From Streptomyces sp. HM190 (GTDB lineage: Bacteria; Actinomycetota; Actinomycetes; Streptomycetales; Streptomycetaceae): 64,000 bases of DNA. The position numbers were made by a program, and so were the translations under genes. The notes below the pieces were generated by a model, which made no database searches, had not been told where the DNA came from, and was given only the letters and a program-made list of their open reading frames with translations. Of the stretch, positions 63,183 to 64,000 are shown in pieces (positions within the stretch are counted from its first letter, which is position 1; each line of letters begins with the position of its first letter). The stretch spans positions 2,480,001 through 2,544,000 of the forward strand of contig NZ_CP047318.1 in assembly GCF_009857135.1 (NCBI RefSeq), in the 5' to 3' direction.

Positions 63183-63284
63183 CCGCCACGCCCCCACCGA
63201 CCACCCCACAACCCCCGGCCGCCCCCACCGCGGGCGCGCCGGGGGCGGCACACCCCCCGTCCACCCGTGATGCAGGATGACACC

Positions 63285-63623
63285 ATGAGCATCGTCAAGA
63301 TCAACGTCCTCACGGTCCCTGCCGAGCAGCGCGAGGTGCTGGAGAAGCGGTTCGCCTCCCGCGCCGGGGCGGTGGAGAGTTCCGACGGGTTCGAGTGGTT
63401 CGAACTGCTGCGTCCCGTCGACGGCACCGACAACTACCTCGTGTACACCCGGTGGCGCGACGAGGCGTCCTTCGAGGCGTGGATGGAGGGGCCGATGAAG
63501 CAGGCCCACCAGGGCGGCGGCGAGCAGCCCCCGGCCGACCGCCCCAAGCCGGCCGCGTCCGCCTCGACCGTCTGGTCCTTCGAGGTGGTCCAGCAGACGG
63601 GCCCGAAGAACCCCGAAGCCTGA
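63285..63623 (+). CDS. ABM-family monooxygenase-like protein
   Basis: 112-residue alpha/beta-barrel dimer protein. KINVLTVPAEQREVLEKRFASR and FEWFELLRPVDGTDNYLVYTRWRDEASFEAWM are the antibiotic biosynthesis monooxygenase/heme oxygenase-like signature. ATG at 63285 with GGA upstream. No heme-binding His is obvious besides the C-terminal segment. Confidence 0.85.
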   Translation: MSIVKINVLTVPAEQREVLEKRFASRAGAVESSDGFEWFELLRPVDGTDNYLVYTRWRDEASFEAWMEGPMKQAHQGGGEQPPADRPKPAASASTVWSFEVVQQTGPKNPEA

Positions 63624-63638
63624 CAGCCACCACGCCCC

Positions 63639-63671
63639 GCCCCGCCCGCCGCACCATGCGCCGGGCGGGGC
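63639..63671. terminator. Bidirectional hairpin terminator
   Basis: 10-bp stem GCCCCGCCCG/CGGGCGGGGC between convergent genes, loop of 13. Confidence 0.75.
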
Positions 63672-63701
63672 GCGGCGCGCGGCTCCAGGCCGTGTATCGC
63701 G

Positions 63702-63992
63702 TCACACGGTGGGATCCACGTTCCACGCCTCCGGTAGATCGCCGCCACAGAAGACGCAGACGAAGTCGTTCTCACGCACGATGTTGTGCTCCTGGCAGTC
63801 GGGGCACCGCCGGAACACCACCTCATGGGTGAAGCCAGAGGGCCGCCCGAGCCCTACGTCGTCCAGCGCCTGAGCCACTGCCGGCCAGGAGGTGACGTCC
63901 GGACAGTATCCGGTGGACTGGGTGCTGACCTCGTCCACGGCCCACCGGTCTGCCGTATGCGTGAAGCCGATCTCGCCGGCACTCAGAACCAT
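63702..63992 (-). CDS. Small zinc-ribbon protein, possibly 5'-incomplete
   Basis: 96-residue protein from the ATG at 63992, eight bases from the window end; an upstream start outside the window is possible. The C-terminus has a zinc ribbon (CPDC...CVFCGG, about residues 63-84) after the segment FTHEVVFRR. LVLSAGEIGFTHTADRW is the conserved N-terminus of related hypothetical proteins. Function unknown. Confidence 0.7.
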   Translation of the reverse strand: MVLSAGEIGFTHTADRWAVDEVSTQSTGYCPDVTSWPAVAQALDDVGLGRPSGFTHEVVFRRCPDCQEHNIVRENDFVCVFCGGDLPEAWNVDPTV

Positions 63993-64000
63993 GTGCCCGC

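Overview
The window is chromosomal DNA from a high-GC actinomycete, almost certainly a Streptomyces. Evidence: strong G/C bias at third codon positions, GTG/TTG starts with GGAGG-type ribosome binding sites, and Streptomyces-typical families (DUF397/XRE/HATPase regulators, GT87-PAP2 fusion, bifunctional RNase H/phosphatase of the SCO2299 type, an SCO2322-family protein). No rRNA, tRNA, CRISPR array, prophage or large biosynthetic cluster was seen. About 55 genes are supported, with RNase P RNA, a cobalamin riboswitch and a TPP riboswitch.

Layout. 1-8 kb: end of an Old Yellow Enzyme gene, an MFS pump, a GAF/PucR-type regulator, a transposase-like gene that has lost catalytic residues, a DsbA-like protein, an IS3 remnant, rnpB and a broken EamA transporter. 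8-17 kb: MerR regulator with a coupled membrane protein, RNB ribonuclease, yaaA, then the housekeeping set RNase H/phosphatase, zinc-ribbon coiled-coil protein and Nif3. 17.5-20.6 kb: SDR, zinc alcohol dehydrogenase and MaoC hydratase genes. 20.8-29 kb: MFS pump, methyltransferase, Mrr-TerD fusion, peptidoglycan amidase, F420-type oxidoreductase. 29-32.6 kb: a coupled glycosyltransferase-methyltransferase-toroid operon. 32.8-37 kb: a KstR-type TetR regulator, an orphan TPP riboswitch, ferredoxin, aldehyde dehydrogenase and metallo-beta-lactamase-fold hydrolase. 37.8-44.1 kb: a B12-riboswitch operon for an ECF transporter with two secreted proteins. 44.4-47 kb: secreted lysozyme-like protein and an XRE/HATPase/DUF397 locus. 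47-51.2 kb: FadA5-type thiolase, lipase-like hydrolase, CYP125. 51.8-64 kb: GT87-PAP2 fusion, DUF2330 protein, O-methyltransferase, FHA protein, paired paralogues, an MFS pump with a C-terminal winged helix, a peptidoglycan-binding protein and small genes.

Two themes stand out. First, scattered genes (MaoC/ADH/SDR, Rv3520c-like oxidoreductase, ferredoxin/ALDH, thiolase, CYP125) match the mycobacterial sterol side-chain degradation set. Several carry KstR-type operators (TnnAACnnGTTnnA), kstR itself is present, and four of the promoters share a second 15-bp palindrome (CTGAY-N5-RTCAG). Second, the B12 operon begins with an alpha/alpha-toroid protein and a small secreted protein that together resemble a split version of the two domains of animal B12 carriers, placed ahead of a complete ECF transporter.
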